Source: Actinomycetales bacterium (GTDB taxonomy: Bacteria > Actinomycetota > Actinomycetes > Actinomycetales > Dermatophilaceae). Taken from it: a stretch of 64,000 bases of DNA. Position 1 is the first letter of the stretch; every line of letters starts with the position of its first letter. The DNA lies in the NCBI GenBank assembly GCA_016711095.1, contig JADJTP010000003.1:620001-684000 (forward strand), written 5' to 3'. Below are positions 7,520-14,293 of this stretch, piece after piece. A program made the translations under genes and the position numbers. The notes below the pieces were generated by a model. It was given only the letters and a program-made list of their open reading frames with translations, searched no databases and was not told the DNA's origin.

Positions 7520-7756
7520 ATGAAGACCATGACCTGCCGAGCGCTCGGAGGGCCTTGCGACCTCGAGCACCACGGGGAGAACGCCGACGAAGTGATCAAG
7601 GCGCAGGACGAACACCTCAAGACAGCGGAGAAGTCCGGCGACGCGACCCACAAGCAGGCTCTGCGCGCGATGAAGGGCCGCTGGCTCCACCCCAAGACGT
7701 CGATGGGTTGGTATCTCGACACCAAGCGGGCCTTCGCAGCCCTCCCGGACGACTGA
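7520..7756 (+). CDS. DUF1059 family small protein
   Basis: A 78-residue protein beginning MKTMTCRALGGPCDLEHHG, the paired-Cys start of DUF1059 proteins. ADEVIKAQDEHLK and a distinctive KGRWLHPKTSMGWYLDTKRAFAALPDD tail follow. AAGGAGA precedes the ATG by seven bases. The function of the family is unknown. It lies immediately downstream of the ECF41 sigma gene behind a matching promoter-like sequence, so it is the likely dedicated target of that sigma factor. Confidence 0.85.
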   Translation: MKTMTCRALGGPCDLEHHGENADEVIKAQDEHLKTAEKSGDATHKQALRAMKGRWLHPKTSMGWYLDTKRAFAALPDD

Positions 7757-7861
7757 GACCACTCTCGCGGGCGCATAGCTTGGTGACCGCGGAACACCTC
7801 GACCAAACAGGGGTTGCGGGGAGTTGGTAGCAGTGCATTCATACCAAGGTAGGATCGGGTG

Positions 7862-8092
7862 ATGAAGCTCAGCATCAGCCTCCCCGACGAGGATGTCGCC
7901 GCCTTGGACCGCTATATCCGAGCTGCCGGTATCGGCAGCCGGTCTGCGGCCATCCAGCTCGCCATCCGACGGCTGGGCCAGCCCGAGCTCGACGACGCCT
8001 ATGCCGCCGCCTGGGTCGAATGGGAGTCCTCGGGCGACGCCGACGCCTGGGAGCAGACCACGGCCGACGGGCTCATCGATGCTGCGCGGTGA
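7862..8092 (+). CDS. Ribbon-helix-helix antitoxin (MazE-like)
   Basis: A 76-residue protein with a ribbon-helix-helix DNA-binding N-terminus (MKLSISLPDEDVAALDRYIRAAGIGSRSAAIQLAIRRL). The acidic, Trp-containing C-terminus (AAWVEWESSGDADAWEQTTADGLID) would block the toxin. It overlaps the MazF-type toxin gene by 14 bases, the usual antitoxin-first order. The ATG at 7862 directly follows a GTG; AGGTAGGA serves as ribosome binding site. Confidence 0.88.
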   Translation: MKLSISLPDEDVAALDRYIRAAGIGSRSAAIQLAIRRLGQPELDDAYAAAWVEWESSGDADAWEQTTADGLIDAAR

Positions 8093-8429
8093 GATCCGAC
8101 TTGTCGACCTTGAGCCCGCCCGTCACGCCGAGGCGAGCAAGCGCCGGCCCGCGGTAGTCGTCAGCAACGATCGCGCCAACGCCACCGCCGCCCGGCTCGG
8201 CCGCGGAGTAGTCACCATCGTCCCGATCACCAGCAACGTGGCGAGTGTCTACCCCTTCCAGGTCGCCCTGCCCGCCGAAGAGACCGGCCTGCGGGTGAAC
8301 TCCAAAGCCCAGGCCGAGCAGATCCGGTCGGTATCCGTCGAGAGGATCGTCGGCCCACCCCTCGGGCTCGTCCCGGCGCAGCTGATGGCGCGACTGGACG
8401 ACGCACTACGACTGCACCTTCAGCTCTAG
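8079..8429 (+). CDS. MazF/PemK-type endoribonuclease toxin
   Basis: A 116-residue PemK/MazF-fold toxin starting MLRGEIRLVDLEPARHAEASKRRPAVVVSND. VTIVPITSNVASVYPFQVALP and SKAQAEQIRSVSVERI are typical strands of the fold and carry the catalytic Arg/Ser/Thr candidates. Toxins of this family cleave RNA at short motifs. The start lies inside the antitoxin gene. The pair ends at the very edge of the left att-like repeat, so it may have come with the island or been present before it. Confidence 0.88.
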   Translation: MLRGEIRLVDLEPARHAEASKRRPAVVVSNDRANATAARLGRGVVTIVPITSNVASVYPFQVALPAEETGLRVNSKAQAEQIRSVSVERIVGPPLGLVPAQLMARLDDALRLHLQL

Positions 8430-8430
8430 G

Positions 8431-8483
8431 TTCAAGGAGAGCCGGCGGGGGGACTCGAACCCCCAACCACCTGTTTACAAGAC
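8431..8483. repeat. Left att-like repeat: partial copy of tRNA-Thr 3' half
   Basis: This 53-bp stretch matches 14054-14106 in direct orientation with three mismatches. It covers the tRNA-Thr 3' end, T arm and anticodon arm up to the anticodon stem, then diverges. The 5' half of a tRNA is missing, so it is not a gene. This is the expected distal attachment site left when an element integrates into the 3' end of a tRNA gene. Confidence 0.85.
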
Positions 8484-8748
8484 TTCGAACGGTCACCCAT
8501 GACGGGCCTTTGACCTGGGCAAACGTCCTCCGAATGCCGCGCAGATCCTAGTCGTGCGATCCACGTGCGATGGGAATGGCGCGTCATGTCCGCTCTTGTC
8601 GCAGGTGGTTCCCCGCGGTGAAGTCACCCGCTCATCAGGCCCGTAGCGAGGCAACCTCGAACGCCGACTGGGCCTAGCCAAGCGCGAAGGAAAAAGGGGA
8701 ACCCGTGGATGATCTGAAGCCCGATGAAAGTCTGATCAAGAGCCGCCG

Positions 8749-9069
8749 TTGGCGCGATGGTTCGGGGAAGGGGCGGCCGTGCTCACAGGGGTCCTGCAGG
8801 AGCACGAGCCCAGGAAGCACGCCCCGCTTGCGGTGGGTGGATCGTTGCTGGATGAGATGGTCCGCGCCGGTGCGAGGGCGATGCTAGCGGCGGCGCTTGC
8901 TGGCCGAGGTCGCCGCGTACGTCGAGGCGTTCGCTCACAAATTGGACGAGGCTGGTCATCCGGTGGCGCTCCGCAACGGCTACCGCCACGAGCGGGAAGT
9001 TGCCACGGCCGCCGGCGGTGCCGGCGCGCGTCGCGGGTCAACGACAAAGCGATCGAGGCAACTGACTAA
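8749..9069 (+). pseudogene. IS256-type transposase remnant (N-terminal part, frameshifted)
   Basis: LLDEMVRAGARAMLAAAL in one frame continues as LAEVAAYVEAFAHKLDEAGH and RNGYRHEREV in another. The match returns to the first frame at RVNDKAIEATD. Together these are the N-terminal region of IS256-family transposases, broken by at least two frameshifts. No catalytic DDE residues and no terminal inverted repeats are seen. It lies just inside the left att-like repeat of the island. Confidence 0.7.
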
Positions 9070-9070
9070 A

Positions 9071-9595
9071 TCAATCGGGGCTGATTCGATTTGCGTCCGC
9101 TTCTCGTCGTGCCAGCCATTCCTCCCAGAGCAGCTCCTTGGCATCCAATATAATCGACAGATGACCCTGTAGCGTAAACTCATCGTGAAGGATGCTATTC
9201 GGGAAGGTCTCTGCATAACTGCGCGCTGCACGCGTAGACCTAATCCGGGTGGTTGTGTCGTCCTTGTCGAACTCGTCAACAAACCATCTGCCTGAATCGT
9301 CTTTCCAAGAGAACGTGTGCGCCGGCCATCCCTCACGAGAGAAACCAGGCATGGTCCCCAACAACTGCCAAGCCCCGCACACGATCCCCGCGTCGCTCAC
9401 ACGGGCGACAAGAGACACCAGTTCGGGTTCAAAATCCAGCAGCCGCTCAGGCATCGCCCTAAGAACACGGCCGTAGCAGCCTGCCACCAGGATTCTGCTG
9501 CGCACACTGTATTTGACAACGACGACCCCAGCGTGTCCTCGTGGGCGAAGCGGAAGAACGAACTGCATTCCTTCTCTGATGTCTCGTCTGCGCAA
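9071..9595 (-). CDS. Imm26-like putative immunity protein
   Basis: A 174-residue protein whose N-terminus (MRRRDIREGMQFVLPLRPRGHAGVVVVKY) resembles the Imm26 family of polymorphic-toxin immunity proteins (basic residues, G-D/M-x-F-x-hydrophobic-P-L, Gly-rich strand). The C-terminus is rich in Trp, Asp and Arg. No toxin gene is adjacent, which is common for orphan immunity genes in islands. Base composition is clearly lower in GC than the flanking chromosome. The start codon is not strongly supported by a ribosome binding site. Confidence 0.55.
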   Translation of the reverse strand: MRRRDIREGMQFVLPLRPRGHAGVVVVKYSVRSRILVAGCYGRVLRAMPERLLDFEPELVSLVARVSDAGIVCGAWQLLGTMPGFSREGWPAHTFSWKDDSGRWFVDEFDKDDTTTRIRSTRAARSYAETFPNSILHDEFTLQGHLSIILDAKELLWEEWLARREADANRISPD

Positions 9596-9675
9596 AGTCT
9601 GTTCATCCGCCCTTCTTCAGGAACCGGTCGGCTGCCCTGATGTAGCAGCCGCGATGCGGTGGAGGGGGTTCAAGA

Positions 9676-9984
9676 CTATTTGGAGCGTACCAATAGATCC
9701 ACGGCCTCAAGCAGGAGGTCGTACCGAGGGCCAAGTACTTGGCGCCACTCCGCATGAGCGACCAAGCTCCGGCGGACGGCCGCGACCTCTGACTTATCCA
9801 CCCGAGCGCCTTCCCCGCTCGTGAGCCATCCCTGAATCCAGTCATCGACTTCCATCGAGTTCATCCATTGGCTCCACACAGACTCCGACGCGTCATCCGC
9901 GGGTGCGGGAACGTGGCCCGCCAGGCGCTCCGCCATGCGACGCATTTCCCTCGAGAAGTCACCACGTCGTACAGGTTCTCCCAT
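9676..9984 (-). CDS. Hypothetical protein, 102 residues (island)
   Basis: No family is recognised. From the ATG at 9984 the protein reads MGEPVRRGDFSREMRRMAER, continues SVWSQWMNSMEVDDWIQGWL, and ends EWRQVLGPRYDLLLEAVDLLVRSK. It appears to be a small alpha-helical, acidic and Trp-rich protein. A longer frame reaching 10221 has an N-terminus that looks non-coding and overlaps the DUF4262 gene. Size and location beside an Imm26-like gene make a small immunity-type protein possible, but nothing shows it. Confidence 0.5.
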   Translation of the reverse strand: MGEPVRRGDFSREMRRMAERLAGHVPAPADDASESVWSQWMNSMEVDDWIQGWLTSGEGARVDKSEVAAVRRSLVAHAEWRQVLGPRYDLLLEAVDLLVRSK

Positions 9985-10180
9985 AAGAACTGACGGTGCC
10001 TCCTCCCCGGCCACTGATTCGAATCTTCTTGCCGGGGTGCCAACTTGATTGGCAACCGAACCCCTTGACGTGCATAGTCTTTCGTGGACCGCCCCGGAGC
10101 GGCGTGTTGGCTTCGTGATGTCTCCGGCTCGAGGGGGAGGCTGAACGGCAGCCCAGCCGCGGAAAATACAGGAGGCTTGG

Positions 10181-10927
10181 CTAGTCGCGCTCCTCAGTAA
10201 CTTCCGCCTCTCGCCATTCACCCTCAGGGTTGCGGCGGCTTACAGCCGAATCCACGGGCATCCTTGCCGTGAACTCCAAGCCGGGATCGTAGGCCAACAG
10301 TGTGCCCATCGATACGACCACGGTGTCGTCCTGCGTCAACGCGAACGAGTCTTCCGCCCACATCCGCCAGGTCGTCTCGTCCGACCGGCTGCACTGTGTC
10401 ACGGGCTCCCCACGAGCCACTGAAAGATCGACGATTGCCATGGACTCGAATGGAATCGGCAGTTCCCAATCTCGTTCTTCGATACTCCACATAGGTGCGG
10501 AATCCATCGATATGGACATATCGGGTGTGTCATAGGATTGCAAGGCCGGCGTGGCGGGAACCAGTTGTCGGCATGAGTAAGTCGGGCGCTCCTGATAGTA
10601 ATGCCGCAAACCGAGGAGTAGAGACGTGATCCAGGAATCATGGACGGGTCCAAGCAGGAAGTTGCCTATGCCTGGCACCTCTACCACAGATGGTGCAGAA
10701 GGGCCCGCGAGCTGAGCGACTGCCGATTTCATTACGGTCGCCACCTCGTCGAGATGGAGGGTGACGCAGCCTGCCAAGACAAGCTCTGGGAGGTTCCGAT
10801 CCGTCAAGCCGATCGTGTAGGCGTAATTGGGATCCTGCGTTCCGATGATCACGTAGAGGTGATAGCCCGAACGTTTGATGTTCCGGCGAATCCGTCGAAG
10901 CGCCCGCCTGGCCCGCCAGGAAGTCAT
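10181..10927 (-). CDS. DUF4262 domain-containing protein
   Basis: A 248-residue protein with an N-terminal DUF4262-like domain: IKRSGYHLYVIIGTQDPNYAYTIGLTDRNLPELVLAG, in which the YAYTIGL and PELVLAG motifs are characteristic. The rest has no recognised domain. DUF4262 proteins are small orphan bacterial proteins of unknown role, often in variable regions. GC content is lower than the chromosome. No operon partner is evident. Confidence 0.7.
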   Translation of the reverse strand: MTSWRARRALRRIRRNIKRSGYHLYVIIGTQDPNYAYTIGLTDRNLPELVLAGCVTLHLDEVATVMKSAVAQLAGPSAPSVVEVPGIGNFLLGPVHDSWITSLLLGLRHYYQERPTYSCRQLVPATPALQSYDTPDMSISMDSAPMWSIEERDWELPIPFESMAIVDLSVARGEPVTQCSRSDETTWRMWAEDSFALTQDDTVVVSMGTLLAYDPGLEFTARMPVDSAVSRRNPEGEWREAEVTEERD

Positions 10928-11067
10928 GAACGACCCCGCCTTCTTCGGCGCCGTGGAGAGCGCCGACTATGCCTTTCTGTATGGGATGCACACGCCCATC
11001 AGCACATGATGGCAGATCCGCAACACGGCGCCGTCATCGAGGCGCGCCATGGCCTTCTGATTCGGGT

Positions 11068-11325
11068 CGTCGGGGCGTTCGACCAGGACGCCTTTCTCGA
11101 ACGTCGCGCCAGCTCGGACGAGGGCGACGAGGTGGGGTGCATTGACGGCGCGCCGCCTGGGCCCCTTGGTGACCCAATGCCCAAGCCGCGCCGTGGCGAA
11201 CGACGACTCGATCGGGTTGGTGGTGCGCAAGGTCGACCCAGAAACTCGGCGGGTTAGTCGTAGAACACCAAGAGCACGTCGAGGTGCTCGGTGATGTACG
11301 CCGTCGCCTTGGGCCACTTGGCACC
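11068..11325 (-). pseudogene. IS256-type transposase remnant (C-terminal part, frameshifted and deleted)
   Basis: AKWPKATAYITEHLDVLLVFYD in one frame is followed, in another, by LRTTNPIESSFATARL and WVTKGP. A jump then leads to RAVNAPHLVALVRAGATFEKGVLVERP. These are consecutive pieces of the IS256-family C-terminus, with a frameshift and a deletion of the segment between WVTKGP and the last helix. It lies on the opposite strand to the N-terminal remnant at 8749. Confidence 0.75.
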
Positions 11326-11477
11326 ACCACCACCCCCACCAGCCGCCCGAGACCCGGCCCGCGAGCCCCGACTGAATCGCCTTTGAGCGTTGGTGATGGC
11401 TGGCTGGGGCTGGCCGGGCAGAGTCAGTCGTTTGCGTCGTGGTCGCCTCACTCGTGAATCACCCGGCCCTCTCGCGA

Positions 11478-11722
11478 GGTGCTCTTTCCGGGATCTGTCC
11501 GCTGGTTGCTCCGCCCAGCGCTGACGGGCCGATGTTCCCTGGCTCGCTGGATGCCTTCCTCGATCCCACCAAACACGCCGGTGTCCGCGTCGGGCCTTCG
11601 ACCGGGTCGGTTTCGAGTGGGTGACCTCGCACAGCCCGCGCAAGACGACAGCCACGTTGCTCGACGATGCCGGGCTCAGCGCCCGGCTGATCGCCGATCA
11701 TTTTGGGGCATGCCAACCGGGT
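11478..11722 (+). pseudogene. Tyrosine recombinase (integrase) C-terminal remnant
   Basis: GPMFPGSLDAFLDPTKH is followed, one frameshift later, by FEWVTSHSPRKTTATLLDD and AGLSARLIADHFG. These match the catalytic C-terminus of actinobacterial phage/ICE tyrosine integrases, where the H-x-x-R box appears as SHSPRKT. The expected final GH...Y segment is degenerate. The upstream part of the gene is missing. A dead integrase inside a tRNA-bounded segment explains how the island arrived and why it is now fixed. Confidence 0.7.
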
Positions 11723-11793
11723 GCATTCGTCGTGAACACGTCCATGAGCACATAATGACAGTTCAAGACGGGGTCACTTCACCTCTCTTCAAG

Positions 11794-12162
11794 TCAGCCA
11801 GAGGATCCGTAGTAGTATATTTCCACACCCGCTTCGGATAGGCGAATCCAGAGCGCCTCGCCTTCGCCTACCTCTAGACAGCAACCGATCTCAGCGTCAG
11901 TGACGAAGTCGCCACCCGACTCTCTGAAGACTTCAATCAAGCCTTTCGCTCGGAGGTCTGTGACGCACGCTTGCGCCGCATCCGAAGTCAGTCCCTCAAA
12001 AACTACCCGAGTACCCCATTTCTCGGAGAACGTGAAAGACTCGAGGACCTCCACTAGCGGGCTCTCCTCGTCCGCCGCCGCTAGAACTCGTTGCTCAGCG
12101 GGAGAAAAGAAACTCCAAGGGTCACCGTCCCGCCCGGAAGCGGCTCCTGCCTTGGTTTCCAT
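11794..12162 (-). CDS. Hypothetical protein, 122 residues (island)
   Basis: Not recognised. From the ATG at 12162, preceded by GGGAAGG, the protein contains DPWSFFSPAEQRVLAAADEESPLVEVLESF, a helical VFEGLTSDAAQACVTDLRAKGLIEVFRE and a tail ALWIRLSEAGVEIYYYG. The middle has the look of a small winged-helix fold, though this is only an impression. Low GC at third positions marks it as island cargo. It stands alone on the minus strand. Confidence 0.55.
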   Translation of the reverse strand: METKAGAASGRDGDPWSFFSPAEQRVLAAADEESPLVEVLESFTFSEKWGTRVVFEGLTSDAAQACVTDLRAKGLIEVFRESGGDFVTDAEIGCCLEVGEGEALWIRLSEAGVEIYYYGSSG

Positions 12163-12372
12163 TTGAGACCTTCCCATAGATATCGCCAGCATAGTGGCAG
12201 GCGTTCCCGGATGATATTGAACGCCGCGACCAGTCGTGTCTGTTCGGGCAGAGTTTCACGGAGCACCCACCCACCTGGAGCGCGTCTACTACGTCAACGT
12301 GGACAACATCCTGAAGTGACCCGTTCATCCCGCACTGCCCCCTGACTTCACTGGGGCGGCATTTGAGTGCGC

Positions 12373-12804
12373 TCAGGTCGAGGCAGCCGACGCGGCACCC
12401 GCGACGGCATCGCGGTACTGGGTCTCCTCGAAGATGAAAGGTCCGAACGCGGCGTAGTCCCAGGCGGGCCGGTGCGGTTGCCGGAAGCCCGTCCAGGTGA
12501 CTTGACCACCCGCAATCGTGATCGTGACCTCAAGAGGCCAGCAACCAATCTCACCGCAATCACAGCCCAACACCCACATGCGGCCCTTTCCGGGCCGCTG
12601 GCGCTTGTTCTGTGCGAGGTAGTACGTCCTCAGGTCACCCAAGTTGAAGCGCGCGGGAATCAGCCCGGCGTAGCCGCCTGACGGCGTCATTCCGTGGTCC
12701 GACTCATAGTCTTCGACGAGCTGCGTGAGCGAGGTGCCGTCAACCACGGGGACAAGTTCAACACTGCCTTCATTGTCGGCGGCGACAAAGCTCAACTCGT
12801 TCAC
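12373..12804 (-). CDS. Hypothetical protein with CDCGE...GCWPL motif
   Basis: A 143-residue protein from the GTG at 12804; a longer frame to 12966 is possible but its N-terminus looks unconserved. Distinctive features are WVLGCDCGEIGCWPLEVTI, VTWTGFRQPHRPAWDY and FGPFIFEETQY. I recall similar hypothetical proteins in actinobacteria. The clustered Cys residues suggest metal binding. No function is known. No operon partner. Confidence 0.6.
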   Translation of the reverse strand: MNELSFVAADNEGSVELVPVVDGTSLTQLVEDYESDHGMTPSGGYAGLIPARFNLGDLRTYYLAQNKRQRPGKGRMWVLGCDCGEIGCWPLEVTITIAGGQVTWTGFRQPHRPAWDYAAFGPFIFEETQYRDAVAGAASAAST

Positions 12805-13076
12805 GGGTGAATGCTCGCACGCCCGGACGACGCGTGTCGCGGCAGGACGGGGAGCTGCGCCCGCCTGTCTTCCGGAGGCGGTACGAGAGATAGCTAGTGG
12901 CTCATCCAAGACCCAGCGACCGACCACCGGCCATCCCTCGCGAAACGCCGTCTTTCCCGTCATCACAGCTTCTTACTGCTTCTCACAACTCGGCCGTCAC
13001 GCTGGCAGCAGGACGCCGCCCGCGCCAGGTGTGGCGATGCCAGGACACCTCCAGTCCAACGGGCACCATTGGAGCC

Positions 13077-13901
13077 ATGGCGACCGAAGCCCCGCTCTAC
13101 GACGTGAGCCCTGTCGCGCTCAAGGCGCTGACTGACACGTTCTGGGGTCCCGAGGGCTGGAAGAACTCCAGTGGCAAGGTGCCTCACCCCGTGCCTCAAG
13201 TCGCATTGGTCGCCGGGCTGATGTTCCCCGAGCCCCGACGGTTGGACCACGACGGCTGGGTCGCCGCCGCGCGCGCCGCTGTCGCCGCGACGGACCTCGA
13301 CGACGTAGCCCAGGCCTTCCTCTCCAGCCTCACCTCGAGACGGTTGGACCTGCGCTCCGCACTCGGCTCGTTCGCCGTTGCCAGGCACCTGCCCGACCAC
13401 CCCTACACGCCTGGTGCGGACTCCAAGCGCTGCCACGTGTGCGACCTCTACCCAGACGTGGAAGCTGTGGACCCCAACGTCCTCAACTTCGAGCGGTTCA
13501 AGTGGGGCGGCGTCGCCCACGACGAACTCACGTACCTCACCCTCGATCTGGAGCTGTTCGCCCGCGCACCCCGGCTCTCGCCGTCACCGGCAGACATCAG
13601 CGCCGGTCGGGAGCTGCTCGACGCGCTGCGTACCGCTTCCCCCGCAGCCACCGTCGCCCAGCTCGCCAGGACCCTGACCGCGCTTCGCGGCAACAAGGAC
13701 GATCGGCGGAGCCTTCTCGAGATCCTGGCCCTCAGTGGCATCCTCACCGCACCCGGCCACCCAGGCTTCCGAGAGGGCTTCATCGACGCGGCCGACCGGG
13801 AGCCGGCCCCCGGCGACACCGCGTACCCGGCCTGCTGGTGGCGCGGCGCTGACGGCGTCGACGAACAGGCCGTTGCCGAGTTCCTGCCCGCCCTCACCTG
13901 A
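13077..13901 (+). CDS. Hypothetical protein, 274 residues (island)
   Basis: Not recognised. The protein begins MATEAPLYDVSPVALKALTDTFWGPEGWK and contains a CHVCDLYPDVEAVDPNVLNFERFKWGGV segment, a CxxC followed by an aromatic region. The C-terminus has PACWWRGADGVDEQAVAEFLPAL. Codon use is high-GC, closer to the chromosome than the other island genes, so it may come from a related host. GGAGCC precedes the ATG closely. Confidence 0.6.
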   Translation: MATEAPLYDVSPVALKALTDTFWGPEGWKNSSGKVPHPVPQVALVAGLMFPEPRRLDHDGWVAAARAAVAATDLDDVAQAFLSSLTSRRLDLRSALGSFAVARHLPDHPYTPGADSKRCHVCDLYPDVEAVDPNVLNFERFKWGGVAHDELTYLTLDLELFARAPRLSPSPADISAGRELLDALRTASPAATVAQLARTLTALRGNKDDRRSLLEILALSGILTAPGHPGFREGFIDAADREPAPGDTAYPACWWRGADGVDEQAVAEFLPALT

Positions 13902-14053
13902 CAGCGTCACTTTCACGCCGAAGTTGGTGCCGACACTGGCGTAGCCGGGTGCACAGGTGACATCGAGCGCGAGCGGCATAGTGCTCAGTTGAGCGGAATA
14001 CGGCTCACGTCCGCGATGCTAGTGGGCCGGACTGCCCACAGGCGTCCCTCCAG

Positions 14054-14106
14054 TTCATGGGGAGCCGGCGGGGGGACTCGAACCCCCAACCCCCTGTTTA
14101 CAAGAC
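14054..14106. repeat. Right att-like repeat inside tRNA-Thr
   Basis: The direct-repeat partner of 8431-8483. It comprises the 3' half of the intact tRNA-Thr gene plus ten bases beyond its 3' end. Fifty of 53 positions match. The two repeats bound 5.6 kb of atypical sequence. Confidence 0.85.
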
Positions 14107-14135
14107 AGGTGCGCTGCCAATTGCGCCACGCCGGC
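14063..14135 (-). tRNA. tRNA-Thr (anticodon TGT)
   Basis: A 73-nt cloverleaf on the minus strand. The acceptor stem GCCGGCG pairs with CGCCGGC. The D stem GCGC flanks loop AATTGGCA, and the anticodon stem CCTGT/ACAGG encloses loop CTTGTAA, giving anticodon TGT for threonine. The T stem GGGGG/CCCCC encloses TTCGAGT. The discriminator is T and CCA is not encoded. Its 3' half is the integration target of the adjoining island and remains intact. Confidence 0.95.
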
Positions 14136-14248
14136 GGGCTCACGGCATACCGGGTCGTGGGGTGCACCCGAGGCGCCGAGAGGTCCGGCAAAGCCTACGA
14201 CACCATCCCGCTCACCCCTGCGGCACCGCCGACTTGCCGGACAACAAC

Positions 14249-14264
14249 ATACCCCCTAGGGTAT
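14249..14264. promoter_or_regulatory. CsoR/CstR-type palindromic operator
   Basis: ATACCCCCTAGGGTAT is a perfect ATACCC/GGGTAT inverted repeat with a 4-base centre, the shape of CsoR-family operators (CsoR, CstR, RcnR). It lies 30 bases before the MBL-rhodanese start. CstR-type repressors release such sites when persulfide accumulates, which suits the gene. No csoR-like gene is in the window. Confidence 0.6.
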
Positions 14265-14293
14265 AGGCAACGAGCCCCGCGGAGGAGGACCAC

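Noticed and set aside
8431..8483. Second tRNA-Thr gene
   Set aside because: Only the 3' half matches. The D arm and 5' acceptor strand are absent, so it is an attachment-site copy.
13902..13979. Short minus-strand coding start (MPLALDVTCAPGYASVG...) near the right island end
   Set aside because: Only about 26 residues before it becomes antisense to the 274-residue gene. No ribosome binding site and no match; could be a fragment but is not supported.
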